A stretch of DNA of 64,000 bases, from contig JAJLRJ010000011.1 of NCBI GenBank assembly GCA_024195265.1, positions 4,886,866 to 4,950,865 of the forward strand, read 5' to 3'. The DNA is from Dendrophyllia cribrosa (taxonomy: Eukaryota > Cnidaria > Anthozoa > Scleractinia > Dendrophylliidae). Within the stretch, counting starts at the first letter, position 1. The number at the start of each line of letters is the position of its first letter. Below, in pieces: positions 1 through 14,350 of the stretch. Both the position numbers and the translations under genes were made by a program. The notes under the pieces are model-generated. The model was not told the DNA's origin. It ran no database searches and was given only the letters and a program-made list of their open reading frames with translations.

Positions 1-3000
1 AAATGAAAGCTACTGAGCAGTACTTTCCTGTGGTACTGTTTATTATGCTGTACAAGGTGGTTCTAACTTTTGAGTCTGTGGATAAAATCCTAAAGTGTGA
101 CCATTCAAATGAAAGCTACTGAGCAGTACTTTCCTGTGGTACTGTTTATTATGCTGTACAAGGTGGTTCTAACTTTTGAGTCTGTGGCTAAAATCCTAAA
201 GTGTGACCATTCAAATGAAAGCTACTGAGCAGTACTTTCCTGTGGTACTGTTTATTATGCTGTACAAGGTGGTTCTAACTTTTGAGTCTGTGGATAAAAT
301 CCTAAAGTGTGACCATTCAAATGAAAGCTACTGAGCAGTACTTTCCTGTGGTACTGTTTATTATGCTGTACAAGGTGGTTCTAACTTTTGAGTCTGTGGA
401 TAAAATCCTAAAGTGTGACCATTCAAATGAAAGCTACTGAGCAGTACTTTCCTGTGGTACTGTTTATTATGCTGTACAAGGTGGTTCTAACTTTTGAGTC
501 TGTGGATAAAATCCTAAAGTGTGACCATTCAAATGAAAGCTACTGAGCAGTACTTTCCTGTGGTACTGTTTATTATGCTGTACAAGGTGGTTCTAACTTT
601 TGAGTCTGTGGATAAAATCCTAAAGTGTGACCATTCAAATGAAAGCTACTGAGCAGTACTTTCCTGTGGTACTGTTTATTATGCTGTACAAGGTGGTTCT
701 AACTTTTGAGTCTGTGGATAAAATCCTAAAGTGTGACCATTCAAATGAAAGCTACTGAGCAGTACTTTCCTGTGGTACTGTTTATTATGCTGTACAAGTT
801 GGTTCTAACTTTTGAGTCTGTGGATAAAATCCTAAAGTGTGACCATTCAAATGAAAGCTACTGAGCAGTACTTTCCTGTGGTACTGTTTATTATGCTGTA
901 CAAGGTGGTTCTAACTTTTGAGTCTGTGGATAAAATCCTAAAGTGTGAACATTCAAATGAAAGCTACTGAGCAGTACTTTCCTGTGGTACTGTTTATTAT
1001 GCTGTACAAGGTGGTTCTAACTTTTGAGTCTGTGGATAAAATCCTAAAGTGTGAACATTCAAATGAAAGCTACTGAGCAGTACTTTCCTGTGGTACTGTT
1101 TATTATGCTGTACAAGGTGGTTCTAACTTTTGAGTCTGTGGATAAAATCCTAAAGTGTGAACATTCAAATGAAAGCTACTGAGCAGTACTTTCCTGTGGT
1201 ACTGTTTATTATGCTGTACAAGGTGGTTCTAACTTTTGAGTCTGTGGATAAAATCCTAAAGTGTGAACATTCAAATGAAAGCTACTGAGCAGTACTTCCT
1301 GTGGTACTGTTTATTATGCTGTACAAGGTGGTTCTAACTTTTGAGTCTGTGGATAAAATCCTAAAGTGTGACCATTCAAATGAAAGCTACTGAGCAGTAC
1401 TTTCCTGTGGTACTGTTTATTATGCTGTACAAGGTGGTTCTAACTTTTGAGTCTGTGGATAAAATCCTAAAGTGTGACCATTCAAATGAAAGCTACTGAG
1501 CAGTACTTTCCTGTGGTACTGTTTATTATGCTGTACAAGGTGGTTCTAACTTTTGAGTCTGTGGATAAAATCCTAAAGTGTGACCATTCAAATGAAAGCT
1601 ACTGAGCAGTACTTTCCTGTGGTACTGTTTATTATGCTGTACAAGGTGGTTCTAACTTTTGAGTCTGTGGATAAAATCCTAAAGTGTGAACATTCAAATG
1701 AAAGCTACTGAGCAGTACTTTCCTGTGGTACTGTTTATTATGCTGTACAAGGTGGTTCTAACTTTTGAGTCTGTGGATAAAATCCTAAAGTGTGAACATT
1801 CAAATGAAAGCTACTGAGCAGTACTTCCTGTGGTACTGTTTATTATGCTGTACAAGGTGGTTCTAACTTTTGAGTCTGTGGATAAAATCCTAAAGTGTGA
1901 CCATTCAAATGAAAGCTACTGAGCAGTACTTTCCTGTGGTACTGTTTATTATGCTGTACAAGGTGGTTCTAACTTTTGAGTCTGTGGATAAAATCCTAAA
2001 GTGTGACCATTCAAATGAAAGCTACTGAGCAGTACTTTCCTGTGGTACTGTTTATTATGCTGTACAAGGTGGTTCTAACTTTTGAGTCTGTGGATAAAAT
2101 CCTAAAGTGTGACCATTCAAATGAAAGCTACTGAGCAGTACTTTCCTGTGGTACTGTTTATTATGCTGTACAAGGTGGTTCTAACTTTTGAGTCTGTGGA
2201 TAAAATCCTAAAGTGTGAACATTCAAATGAAAGCTACTGAGCAGTACTTCCCTGTGGTACTGTTTATTATGCTGTACAAGGTGGTTCTAACTTTTGAGTC
2301 TGTGGATAAAATCCTAAAGTGTGACCATTCAAATGAAAGCTACTGAGCAGTACTTTCCTGTGGTACTGTTTATTATGCTGTACAAGGTGGTTCTAACTTT
2401 TGAGTCTGTGGATAAAATCCTAAAGTGTGACCATTCAAATGAAAGCTACTGAGCAGTACTTTCCTGTGGTACTGTTTATTATGCTGTACAAGGTGGTTCT
2501 AACTTTTGAGTCTGTGGATAAAATCCTAAAGTGTGACCATTCAAATGAAAGCTACTGAGCAGTACTTTCCTGTGGTACTGTTTATTATGCTGTACAAGGT
2601 GGTTCTAACTTTTGAGTCTGTGAATAAAATCCTAAAGTGTGACCATTCAAATGAAAGTTACTGAGCAGTACTTTCCTGTGGTACTGTTTATTATGCTGTA
2701 CAAGGTGGTTCTAACTTTTGAGTCTGTGGATAAAATCCTAAAGTGTGAACATTCAAATGAAAGCTACTGAGCAGTACTTTCCTGTGGTACTGTTTATTAT
2801 GCTGTACAAGGTGGTTCTAACTTTTGAGTCTGTGGATAAAATCCTAAAGTGTGACCATTCAAATGAAAGCTACTGAGCAGTACTTTCCTGTGGTACTGTT
2901 TATTATGCTGTACAAGGTGGTTCTAACTTTTGAGTCTGTGGATAAAATCCTAAAGTGTGACCATTCAAATGAAAGCTACTGAGCAGTACTTTCCTGTGGT

Positions 3001-6000
3001 ACTGTTTATTATGCTGTACAAGGTGGTTCTAACTTTTGAGTCTGTGGATAAAATCCTAAAGTGTGACCATTCAAATGAAAGCTACTGAGCAGTACTTTCC
3101 TGTGGTACTGTTTATTATGCTGTACAAGGTGGTTCTAACTTTTGAGTCTGTGGATAAAATCCTAAAGTGTGAACATTCAAATGAAAGCTACTGAGCAGTA
3201 CTTTCCTGTGGTACTGTTTATTATGCTGTACAAGGTGGTTCTAACTTTTGAGTCTGTGGATAAAATCCTAAAGTGTGAACATTCAAATGAAAGCTACTGA
3301 GCAGTACTTTCCTGTGGTACTGTTTATTATGCTGTACAAGGTGGTTCTAACTTTTGAGTCTGTGGATAAAATCCTAAAGTGTGAACATTCAAATGAAAGC
3401 TACTGAGCAGTACTTTCCTGTGGTACTGTTTATTATGCTGTACAAGGTGGTTCTAACTTTTGAGTCTGTGGATAAAATCCTAAAGTGTGAACATTCAAAT
3501 GAAAGCTACTGAGCAGTACTTCCCTGTGGTACTGTTTATTATGCTGTACAAGGTGGTTCTAACTTTTGAGTCTGTGGATAAAATCCTAAAGTGTGACCAT
3601 TCAAATGAAAGCTACTGAGCAGTACTTTCCTGTGGTACTGTTTATTATGCTGTACAAGGTGGTTCTAACTTTTGAGTCTGTGGATAAAATCCTAAAGTGT
3701 GACCATTCAAATGAAAGCTACTGAGCAGTACTTTCCTGTGGTACTGTTTATTATGCTGTACAAGGTGGTTCTAACTTTTGAGTCTGTGGATAAAATCCTA
3801 AAGTGTGACCATTCAAATGAAAGCTACTGAGCAGTACTTTCCTGTGGTACTGTTTATTATGCTGTACAAGGTGGTTCTAACTTTTGAGTCTGTGGATAAA
3901 ATCCTAAAGTGTGACCATTCAAATGAAAGCTACTGAGCAGTACTTTCCTGTGGTACTGTTTATTATGCTGTACAAGGTGGTTCTAACTTTTGAGTCTGTG
4001 GATAAAATCCTAAAGTGTGACCATTCAAATGAAAGCTACTGAGCAGTACTTTCCTGTGGTACTGTTTATTATGCTGTACAAGGTGGTTCTAACTTTTGAG
4101 TCTGTGGATAAAATCCTAAAGTGTGACCATTCAAATGAAAGCTACTGAGCAGTACTTTCCTGTGGTACTGTTTATTATGCTGTACAAGGTGGTTCTAACT
4201 TTTGAGTCTGTGGATAAAATCCTAAAGTGTGACCATTCAAATGAAAGCTACTGAGCAGTACTTTCCTGTGGTACTGTTTATTATGCTGTACAAGGTGGTT
4301 CTAACTTTTGAGTCTGTGGATAAAATCCTAAAGTGTGACCATTCAAATGAAAGCTACTGAGCAGTACTTTCCTGTGGTACTGTTTATTATGCTGTACAAG
4401 GTGGTTCTAACTTTTGAGTCTGTGGATAAAATCCTAAAGTGTGACCATTCAAATGAAAGCTACTGAGCAGTACTTTCCTGTGGTACTGTTTATTATGCTG
4501 TACAAGGTGGTTCTAACTTTTGAGTCTGTGGATAAAATCCTAAAGTGTGACCATTCAAATGAAAGCTACTGAGCAGTACTTTCCTGTGGTACTGTTTATT
4601 ATGCTGTACAAGGTGGTTCTAACTTTTGAGTCTGTGGATAAAATCCTAAAGTGTGACCATTCAAATGAAAGCTACTGAGCAGTACTTTCCTGTGGTACTG
4701 TTTATTATGCTGTACAAGGTGGTTCTAACTTTTGAGTCTGTGGATAAAATCCTAAAGTGTGACCATTCAAATGAAAGCTACTGAGCAGTACTTTCCTGTG
4801 GTACTGTTTATTATGCTGTACAAGGTGGTTCTAACTTTTGAGTCTGTGGATAAAATCCTAAAGTGTGACCATTCAAATGAAAGCTACTGAGCAGTACTTT
4901 CCTGTGGTACTGTTTATTATGCTGTACAAGGTGGTTCTAACTTTTGAGTCTGTGGATAAAATCCTAAAGTGTGACCATTCAAATGAAAGCTACTGAGCAG
5001 TACTTTCCTGTGGTACTGTTTATTATGCTGTACAAGGTGGTTCTAACTTTTGAGTCTGTGGATAAAATCCTAAAGTGTGACCATTCAAATGAAAGCTACT
5101 GAGCAGTACTTTCCTGTGGTACTGTTTATTATGCTGTACAAGGTGGTTCTAACTTTTGAGTCTGTGGATAAAATCCTAAAGTGTGACCATTCAAATGAAA
5201 GCTACTGAGCAGTACTTTCCTGTGGTACTGTTTATTATGCTGTACAAGGTGGTTCTAACTTTTGAGTCTGTGGATAAAATCCTAAAGTGTGACCATTCAA
5301 ATGAAAGCTACTGAGCAGTACTTTCCTGTGGTACTGTTTATTATGCTGTACAAGGTGGTTCTAACTTTTGAGTCTGTGGATAAAATCCTAAAGTGTGACC
5401 ATTCAAATGAAAGCTACTGAGCAGTACTTTCCTGTGGTACTGTTTATTATGCTGTACAAGGTGGTTCTAACTTTTGAGTCTGTGGATAAAATCCTAAAGT
5501 GTGACCATTCAAATGAAAGCTACTGAGCAGTACTTTCCTGTGGTACTGTTTATTATGCTGTACAAGGTGGTTCTAACTTTTGAGTCTGTGGATAAAATCC
5601 TAAAGTGTGACCATTCAAATGAAAGCTACTGAGCAGTACTTTCCTGTGGTACTGTTTATTATGCTGTACAAGGTGGTTCTAACTTTTGAGTCTGTGGATA
5701 AAATCCTAAAGTGTGACCATTCAAATGAAAGCTACTGAGCAGTACTTTCCTGTGGTACTGTTTATTATGCTGTACAAGGTGGTTCTAACTTTTGAGTCTG
5801 TGGATAAAATCCTAAAGTGTGACCATTCAAATGAAAGCTACTGAGCAGTACTTTCCTGTGGTACTGTTTATTATGCTGTACAAGGTGGTTCTAACTTTTG
5901 AGTCTGTGGATAAAATCCTAAAGTGTGACCATTCAAATGAAAGCTACTGAGCAGTACTTTCCTGTGGTACTGTTTATTATGCTGTACAAGGTGGTTCTAA

Positions 6001-9000
6001 CTTTTGAGTCTGTGGATAAAATCCTAAAGTGTGACCATTCAAATGAAAGCTACTGAGCAGTACTTTCCTGTGGTACTGTTTATTATGCTGTACAAGGTGG
6101 TTCTAACTTTTGAGTCTGTGGATAAAATCCTAAAGTGTGACCATTCAAATGAAAGCTACTGAGCAGTACTTTCCTGTGGTACTGTTTATTATGCTGTACA
6201 AGGTGGTTCTAACTTTTGAGTCTGTGGATAAAATCCTAAAGTGTGAACATTCAAATGAAAGCTACTGAGCAGTACTTTCCTGTGGTACTGTTTATTATGC
6301 TGTACAAGGTGGTTCTAACTTTTGAGTCTGTGGATAAAATCCTAAAGTGTGAACATTCAAATGAAAGCTACTGAGCAGTACTTTCCCTGTGGTACTGTTT
6401 ATTATGCTGTACAAGGTGGTTCTAACTTTTGAGTCTGTGGATAAAATCCTAAAGTGTGACCATTCAAATGAAAGCTACTGAGCAGTACTTTCCTGTGGTA
6501 CTGTTTATTATGCTGTACAAGGTGGTTCTAACTTTTGAGTCTGTGGATAAAATCCTAAAGTGTGACCATTCAAATGAAAGCTACTGAGCAGTACTTTCCT
6601 GTGGTACTGTTTATTATGCTGTACAAGGTGGTTCTAACTTTTGAGTCTGTGGATAAAATCCTAAAGTGTGACCATTCAAATGAAAGCTACTGAGCAGTAC
6701 TTTCCTGTGGTACTGTTTATTATGCTGTACAAGGTGGTTCTAACTTTTGAGTCTGTGGATAAAATCCTAAAGTGTGACCATTCAAATGAAAGCTACTGAG
6801 CAGTACTTTCCTGTGGTACTGTTTATTATGCTGTACAAGGTGGTTCTAACTTTTGAGTCTGTGGTTAAATCCTAAAGAATGACCATTCAAATGAAAGCTA
6901 CTGAGCAGTACTTTCCTGTGGTACTGTTTATTATGCTGTACAAGGTGGTTCTAACTTTTGAGTCTGTGGATAAAATCCTAAAGTGTGAACATTCAAATGA
7001 AAGCTACTGAGCAGTACTTTCCTGTGGTACTGTTTATTATGCTGTACAAGGTGGTTCTAACTTTTGAGTCTGTGGATAAAATCCTAAAGTGTGAACATTC
7101 AAATGAAAGCTACTGAGCAGTACTTTCCTGTGGTACTGTTTATTATGCTGTACAAGGTGGTTCTAACTTTTGAGTCTGTGGATAAAATCCTAAAGTGTGA
7201 ACATTCAAATGAAAGCTACTGAGCAGTACTTTCCTGTGGTACTGTTTATTATGCTGTACAAGGTGGTTCTAACTTTTGAGTCTGTGGATAAAATCCTAAA
7301 GTGTGACCATTCAAATGAAAGCTACTGAGCAGTACTTTCCTGTGGTACTGTTTATTATGCTGTACAAGGTGGTTCTAACTTTTGAGTCTGTGGATAAAAT
7401 CCTAAAGTGTGACCATTCAAATGAAAGCTACTGAGCAGTACTTTCCTGTGGTACTGTTTATTATGCTGTACAAGGTGGTTCTAACTTTTGAGTCTGTGGA
7501 TAAAATCCTAAAGTGTGAACATTCAAATGAAAGCTACTGAGCAGTACTTTCCTGTGGTACTGTTTATTATGCTGTACAAGGTGGTTCTAACTTTTGAGTC
7601 TGTGGATAAAATCCTAAAGTGTGAACATTCAAATGAAAGCTACTGAGCAGTACTTCCCTGTGGTACTGTTTATTATGCTGTACAAGGTGGTTCTAACTTT
7701 TGAGTCTGTGGATAAAATCCTAAAGTGTGACCATTCAAATGAAAGCTACTGAGCAGTACTTTCCTGTGGTACTGTTTATTATGCTGTACAAGGTGGTTCT
7801 AACTTTTGAGTCTGTGGATAAAATCCTAAAGTGTGACCATTCAAATGAAAGCTACTGAGCAGTACTTTCCTGTGGTACTGTTTATTATGCTGTACAAGGT
7901 GGTTCTAACTTTTGAGTCTGTGGATAAAATCCTAAAGTGTGACCATTCAAATGAAAGCTACTGAGCAGTACTTTCCTGTGGTACTGTTTATTATGCTGTA
8001 CAAGGTGGTTCTAACTTTTGAGTCTGTGGATAAAATCCTAAAGTGTGAACATTCAAATGAAAGCTACTGAGCAGTACTTCCCTGTGGTACTGTTTATTAT
8101 GCTGTACAAGGTGGTTCTAACTTTTGAGTCTGTGGATAAAATCCTAAAGTGTGACCATTCAAATGAAAGCTACTGAGCAGTACTTTCCTGTGGTACTGTT
8201 TATTATGCTGTACAAGGTGGTTCTAACTTTTGAGTCTGTGGATAAAATCCTAAAGTGTGACCATTCAAATGAAAGCTACTGAGCAGTACTTTCCTGTGGT
8301 ACTGTTTATTATGCTGTACAAGGTGGTTCTAACTTTTGAGTCTGTGGATAAAATCCTAAAGTGTGACCATTCAAATGAAAGCTACTGAGCAGTACTTTCC
8401 TGTGGTACTGTTTATTATGCTGTACAAGGTGGTTCTAACTTTTGAGTCTGTGAATAAAATCCTAAAGTGTGACCATTCAAATGAAAGTTACTGAGCAGTA
8501 CTTTCCTGTGGTACTGTTTATTATGCTGTACAAGGTGGTTCTAACTTTTGAGTCTGTGGATAAAATCCTAAAGTGTGAACATTCAAATGAAAGCTACTGA
8601 GCAGTACTTTCCTGTGGTACTGTTTATTATGCTGTACAAGGTGGTTCTAACTTTTGAGTCTGTGGATAAAATCCTAAAGTGTGACCATTCAAATGAAAGC
8701 TACTGAGCAGTACTTTCCTGTGGTACTGTTTATTATGCTGTACAAGGTGGTTCTAACTTTTGAGTCTGTGGATAAAATCCTAAAGTGTGACCATTCAAAT
8801 GAAAGCTACTGAGCAGTACTTTCCTGTGGTACTGTTTATTATGCTGTACAAGGTGGTTCTAACTTTTGAGTCTGTGGATAAAATCCTAAAGTGTGACCAT
8901 TCAAATGAAAGCTACTGAGCAGTACTTTCCTGTGGTACTGTTTATTATGCTGTACAAGGTGGTTCTAACTTTTGAGTCTGTGGATAAAATCCTAAAGTGT

Positions 9001-12000
9001 GAACATTCAAATGAAAGCTACTGAGCAGTACTTTCCTGTGGTACTGTTTATTATGCTGTACAAGGTGGTTCTAACTTTTGAGTCTGTGGATAAAATCCTA
9101 AAGTGTGAACATTCAAATGAAAGCTACTGAGCAGTACTTTCCTGTGGTACTGTTTATTATGCTGTACAAGGTGGTTCTAACTTTTGAGTCTGTGGATAAA
9201 ATCCTAAAGTGTGAACATTCAAATGAAAGCTACTGAGCAGTACTTTCCTGTGGTACTGTTTATTATGCTGTACAAGGTGGTTCTAACTTTTGAGTCTGTG
9301 GATAAAATCCTAAAGTGTGAACATTCAAATGAAAGCTACTGAGCAGTACTTCCCTGTGGTACTGTTTATTATGCTGTACAAGGTGGTTCTAACTTTTGAG
9401 TCTGTGGATAAAATCCTAAAGTGTGACCATTCAAATGAAAGCTACTGAGCAGTACTTTCCTGTGGTACTGTTTATTATGCTGTACAAGGTGGTTCTAACT
9501 TTTGAGTCTGTGGATAAAATCCTAAAGTGTGACCATTCAAATGAAAGCTACTGAGCAGTACTTTCCTGTGGTACTGTTTATTATGCTGTACAAGGTGGTT
9601 CTAACTTTTGAGTCTGTGGATAAAATCCTAAAGTGTGACCATTCAAATGAAAGCTACTGAGCAGTACTTTCCTGTGGTACTGTTTATTATGCTGTACAAG
9701 GTGGTTCTAACTTTTGAGTCTGTGGATAAAATCCTAAAGTGTGACCATTCAAATGAAAGCTACTGAGCAGTACTTTCCTGTGGTACTGTTTATTATGCTG
9801 TACAAGGTGGTTCTAACTTTTGAGTCTGTGGATAAAATCCTAAAGTGTGACCATTCAAATGAAAGCTACTGAGCAGTACTTTCCTGTGGTACTGTTTATT
9901 ATGCTGTACAAGGTGGTTCTAACTTTTGAGTCTGTGGATAAAATCCTAAAGTGTGAACATTCAAATGAAAGCTACTGAGCAGTACTTCCCTGTGGTACTG
10001 TTTATTATGCTGTACAAGGTGGTTCTAACTTTTGAGTCTGTGGATAAAATCCTAAAGTGTGACCATTCAAATGAAAGCTACTGAGCAGTACTTTCCTGTG
10101 GTACTGTTTATTATGCTGTACAAGGTGGTTCTAACTTTTGAGTCTGTGGATAAAATCCTAAAGTGTGACCATTCAAATGAAAGCTACTGAGCAGTACTTT
10201 CCTGTGGTACTGTTTATTATGCTGTACAAGGTGGTTCTAACTTTTGAGTCTGTGGATAAAATCCTAAAGTGTGACCATTCAAATGAAAGCTACTGAGCAG
10301 TACTTTCCTGTGGTACTGTTTATTATGCTGTACAAGGTGGTTCTAACTTTTGAGTCTGTGAATAAAATCCTAAAGTGTGACCATTCAAATGAAAGTTACT
10401 GAGCAGTACTTTCCTGTGGTACTGTTTATTATGCTGTACAAGGTGGTTCTAACTTTTGAGTCTGTGGATAAAATCCTAAAGTGTGACCATTCAAATGAAA
10501 GCTACTGAGCAGTACTTTCCTGTGGTACTGTTTATTATGCTGTACAAGGTGGTTCTAACTTTTGAGTCTGTGGATAAAATCCTAAAGTGTGACCATTCAA
10601 ATGAAAGCTACTGAGCAGTACTTTCCTGTGGTACTGTTTATTATGCTGTACAAGGTGGTTCTAACTTTTGAGTCTGTGGATAAAATCCTAAAGTGTGACC
10701 ATTCAAATGAAAGCTACTGAGCAGTACTTTCCTGTGGTACTGTTTATTATGCTGTACAAGGTGGTTCTAACTTTTGAGTCTGTGGATAAAATCCTAAAGT
10801 GTGAACATTCAAATGAAAGCTACTGAGCAGTACTTTCCTGTGGTACTGTTTATTATGCTGTACAAGGTGGTTCTAACTTTTGAGTCTGTGGATAAAATCC
10901 TAAAGTGTGAACATTCAAATGAAAGCTACTGAGCAGTACTTCCCTGTGGTACTGTTTATTATGCTGTACAAGGTGGTTCTAACTTTTGAGTCTGTGGATA
11001 AAATCCTAAAGTGTGACCATTCAAATGAAAGCTACTGAGCAGTACTTTCCTGTGGTACTGTTTATTATGCTGTACAAGGTGGTTCTAACTTTTGAGTCTG
11101 TGGATAAAATCCTAAAGTGTGACCATTCAAATGAAAGCTACTGAGCAGTACTTTCCTGTGGTACTGTTTATTATGCTGTACAAGGTGGTTCTAACTTTTG
11201 AGTCTGTGGATAAAATCCTAAAGTGTGACCATTCAAATGAAAGCTACTGAGCAGTACTTTCCTGTGGTACTGTTTATTATGCTGTACAAGGTGGTTCTAA
11301 CTTTTGAGTCTGTGGATAAAATCCTAAAGTGTGACCATTCAAATGAAAGCTACTGAGCAGTACTTTCCTGTGGTACTGTTTATTATGCTGTACAAGGTGG
11401 TTCTAACTTTTGAGTCTGTGGATAAAATCCTAAAGAATGACCATTCAAATGAAAGCTACTGAGCAGTACTTTCCTGTGGTACTGTTTATTATGCTGTACA
11501 AGGTGGTTCTAACTTTTGAGTCTGTGGATAAAATCCTAAAGTGTGAACATTCAAATGAAAGCTACTGAGCAGTACTTTCCTGTGGTACTGTTTATTATGC
11601 TGTACAAGGTGGTTCTAACTTTTGAGTCTGTGGATAAAATCCTAAAGTGTGAACATTCAAATGAAAGCTACTGAGCAGTACTTTCCTGTGGTACTGTTTA
11701 TTATGCTGTACAAGGTGGTTCTAACTTTTGAGTCTGTGGATAAAATCCTAAAGTGTGAACATTCAAATGAAAGCTACTGAGCAGTACTTTCCTGTGGTAC
11801 TGTTTATTATGCTGTACAAGGTGGTTCTAACTTTTGAGTCTGTGGATAAAATCCTAAAGTGTGAACATTCAAATGAAAGCTACTGAGCAGTACTTCCCTG
11901 TGGTACTGTTTATTATGCTGTACAAGGTGGTTCTAACTTTTGAGTCTGTGGATAAAATCCTAAAGTGTGACCATTCAAATGAAAGCTACTGAGCAGTACT

Positions 12001-14350
12001 TTCCTGTGGTACTGTTTATTATGCTGTACAAGGTGGTTCTAACTTTTGAGTCTGTGGATAAAATCCTAAAGTGTGACCATTCAAATGAAAGCTACTGAGC
12101 AGTACTTTCCTGTGGTACTGTTTATTATGCTGTACAAGGTGGTTCTAACTTTTGAGTCTGTGGATAAAATCCTAAAGTGTGACCATTCAAATGAAAGCTA
12201 CTGAGCAGTACTTTCCTGTGGTACTGTTTATTATGCTGTACAAGGTGGTTCTAACTTTTGAGTCTGTGGATAAAATCCTAAAGTGTGACCATTCAAATGA
12301 AAGCTACTGAGCAGTACTTTCCTGTGGTACTGTTTATTATGCTGTACAAGGTGGTTCTAACTTTTGAGTCTGTGGATAAAATCCTAAAGTGTGACCATTC
12401 AAATGAAAGCTACTGAGCAGTACTTTCCTGTGGTACTGTTTATTATGCTGTACAAGGTGGTTCTAACTTTTGAGTCTGTGGATAAAATCCTAAAGTGTGA
12501 CCATTCAAATGAAAGCTACTGAGCAGTACTTTCCTGTGGTACTGTTTATTATGCTGTACAAGGTGGTTCTAACTTTTGAGTCTGTGGATAAAATCCTAAA
12601 GTGTGACCATTCAAATGAAAGCTACTGAGCAGTACTTTCCTGTGGTACTGTTTATTATGCTGTACAAGGTGGTTCTAACTTTTGAGTCTGTGGATAAAAT
12701 CCTAAAGTGTGACCATTCAAATGAAAGCTACTGAGCAGTACTTTCCTGTGGTACTGTTTATTATGCTGTACAAGGTGGTTCTAACTTTTGAATCTGTGGA
12801 TAAAATCCTAAAGTGTGACCATTCAAATGAAAGCTACTGAGCAGTACTTTCCTGTGGTACTGTTTATTATGCTGTACAAGGTGGTTCTAACTTTTGAGTC
12901 TGTGGATAAAATCCTAAAGTGTGACCATTCAAATGAAAGCTACTGAGCAGTACTTTCCTGTGGTACTGTTTATTATGCTGTACAAGGTGGTTCTAACTTT
13001 TGAGTCTGTGGATAAAATCCTAAAGTGTGAACATTCAAATGAAAGCTACTGAGCAGTACTTTCCTGTGGTACTGTTTATTATGCTGTACAAGGTGGTTCT
13101 AACTTTTGAGTCTGTGGATAAAATCCTAAAGTGTGAACATTCAAATGAAAGCTACTGAGCAGTACTTTCCTGTGGTACTGTTTATTATGCTGTACAAGGT
13201 GGTTCTAACTTTTGAGTCTGTGGATAAAATCCTAAAGTGTTAACATTCAAATGAAAGCTACTGAGCAGTACTTTCCTGTGGTACTGTTTATTATGCTGTA
13301 CAAGGTGGTTCTAACTTTTGAGTCTGTGGATAAAATCCTAAAGTGTGAACATTCAAATGAAAGCTACTGAGCAGTACTTCCCTGTGGTACTGTTTATTAT
13401 GCTGTACAAGGTGGTTCTAACTTTTGAGTCTGTGGATAAAATCCTAAAGTGTGACCATTCAAATGAAAGCTACTGAGCAGTACTTTCCTGTGGTACTGTT
13501 TATTATGCTGTACAAGGTGGTTCTAACTTTTGAGTCTGTGGATAAAATCCTAAAGTGTGACCATTCAAATGAAAGCTACTGAGCAGTACTTTCCTGTGGT
13601 ACTGTTTATTATGCTGTACAAGGTGGTTCTAACTTTTGAGTCTGTGGATAAAATCCTAAAGTGTGAACATTCAAATGAAAGCTACTGAGCAGTACTTTCC
13701 TGTGGTACTGTTTATTATGCTGTACAAGGTGGTTCTAACTTTTGAGTCTGTGGATAAAATCCTAAAGTGTGACCATTCAAATGAAAGCTACTGAGCAGTA
13801 CTTTCCTGTGGTACTGTTTATTATGCTGTACAAGGTGGTTCTAACTTTTGAGTCTGTGGATAAAATCCTAAAGTGTGAACATTCAAATGAAAGCTACTGA
13901 GCAGTACTTTCCTGTGGTACTGTTTATTATGCTGTACAAGGTGGTTCTAACTTTTGAGTCTGTGGATAAAATCCTAAAGTGTGAACATTCAAATGAAAGC
14001 TACTGAGCAGTACTTTCCTGTGGTGCTGTTTATTATGCTGTACAAGGTGGTTCTAACTTTTGAGTCTGTGGATGAAATCCTAAAGTGTGACCATTCAAAT
14101 GAAAGCTACTGAGCAGTACTTTCCGGTGGTGCTGTTTATTATGCTGTACAAGGTGGTTCTAACTTTTGAGTCTGTGGATGAAATCCTAAAGTGTGACCAT
14201 TCAAATGAAAGCTACTGAGCAGTACTTTCCTGTGGTACTGTTTATTATGCTGTACAAGGTGGTTCTAACTTTTGAGTCTGTGGATGAAATCCTAAAGTGT
14301 GACCATTCAAATGAAAGCTACTGAGCAGTACTTTCCTGTGGTGCTGTTTA
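1..14350. repeat. 106-bp tandem satellite array, about 135 copies
   Basis: The unit starts AAATGAAAGCTACTGAGCAG and recurs every 106 bases from position 1 (next starts at 107 and 213) to the unit starting at 14309, which is cut off at 14350. Copies are nearly identical. Differences are single bases (GACCATTC or GAACATTC; TTTCC or TTCCC; GGATAAAA or GAATAAAA) and a few 1-base indels (near 1296, 1831, 6385, 6866). Each unit carries a short hairpin, CAGTAC...GTACTG, and on the minus strand an AATAAA hexamer (from TGTTTATTATG). Variant combinations recur at whole-unit offsets, so blocks of units were copied together. The array runs off the left edge. Both strands are closed by frequent stops, so I see no coding function. 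Degenerate copies continue beyond the insertion at 14351-15447. Confidence 0.98.

Noticed and set aside
1..14350. CRISPR-like array or coding repeat
   Set aside because: Units are directly adjacent with no unique spacers, the setting is an animal genome, and all frames contain stops.
1..14350. Centromeric satellite, suggested by the neighbouring CENP-E gene
   Set aside because: A gene for a kinetochore protein need not lie near a centromere. No CENP-B-box-like sequence is in the unit, and the array sits in gene-bearing DNA with dispersed relatives in introns.
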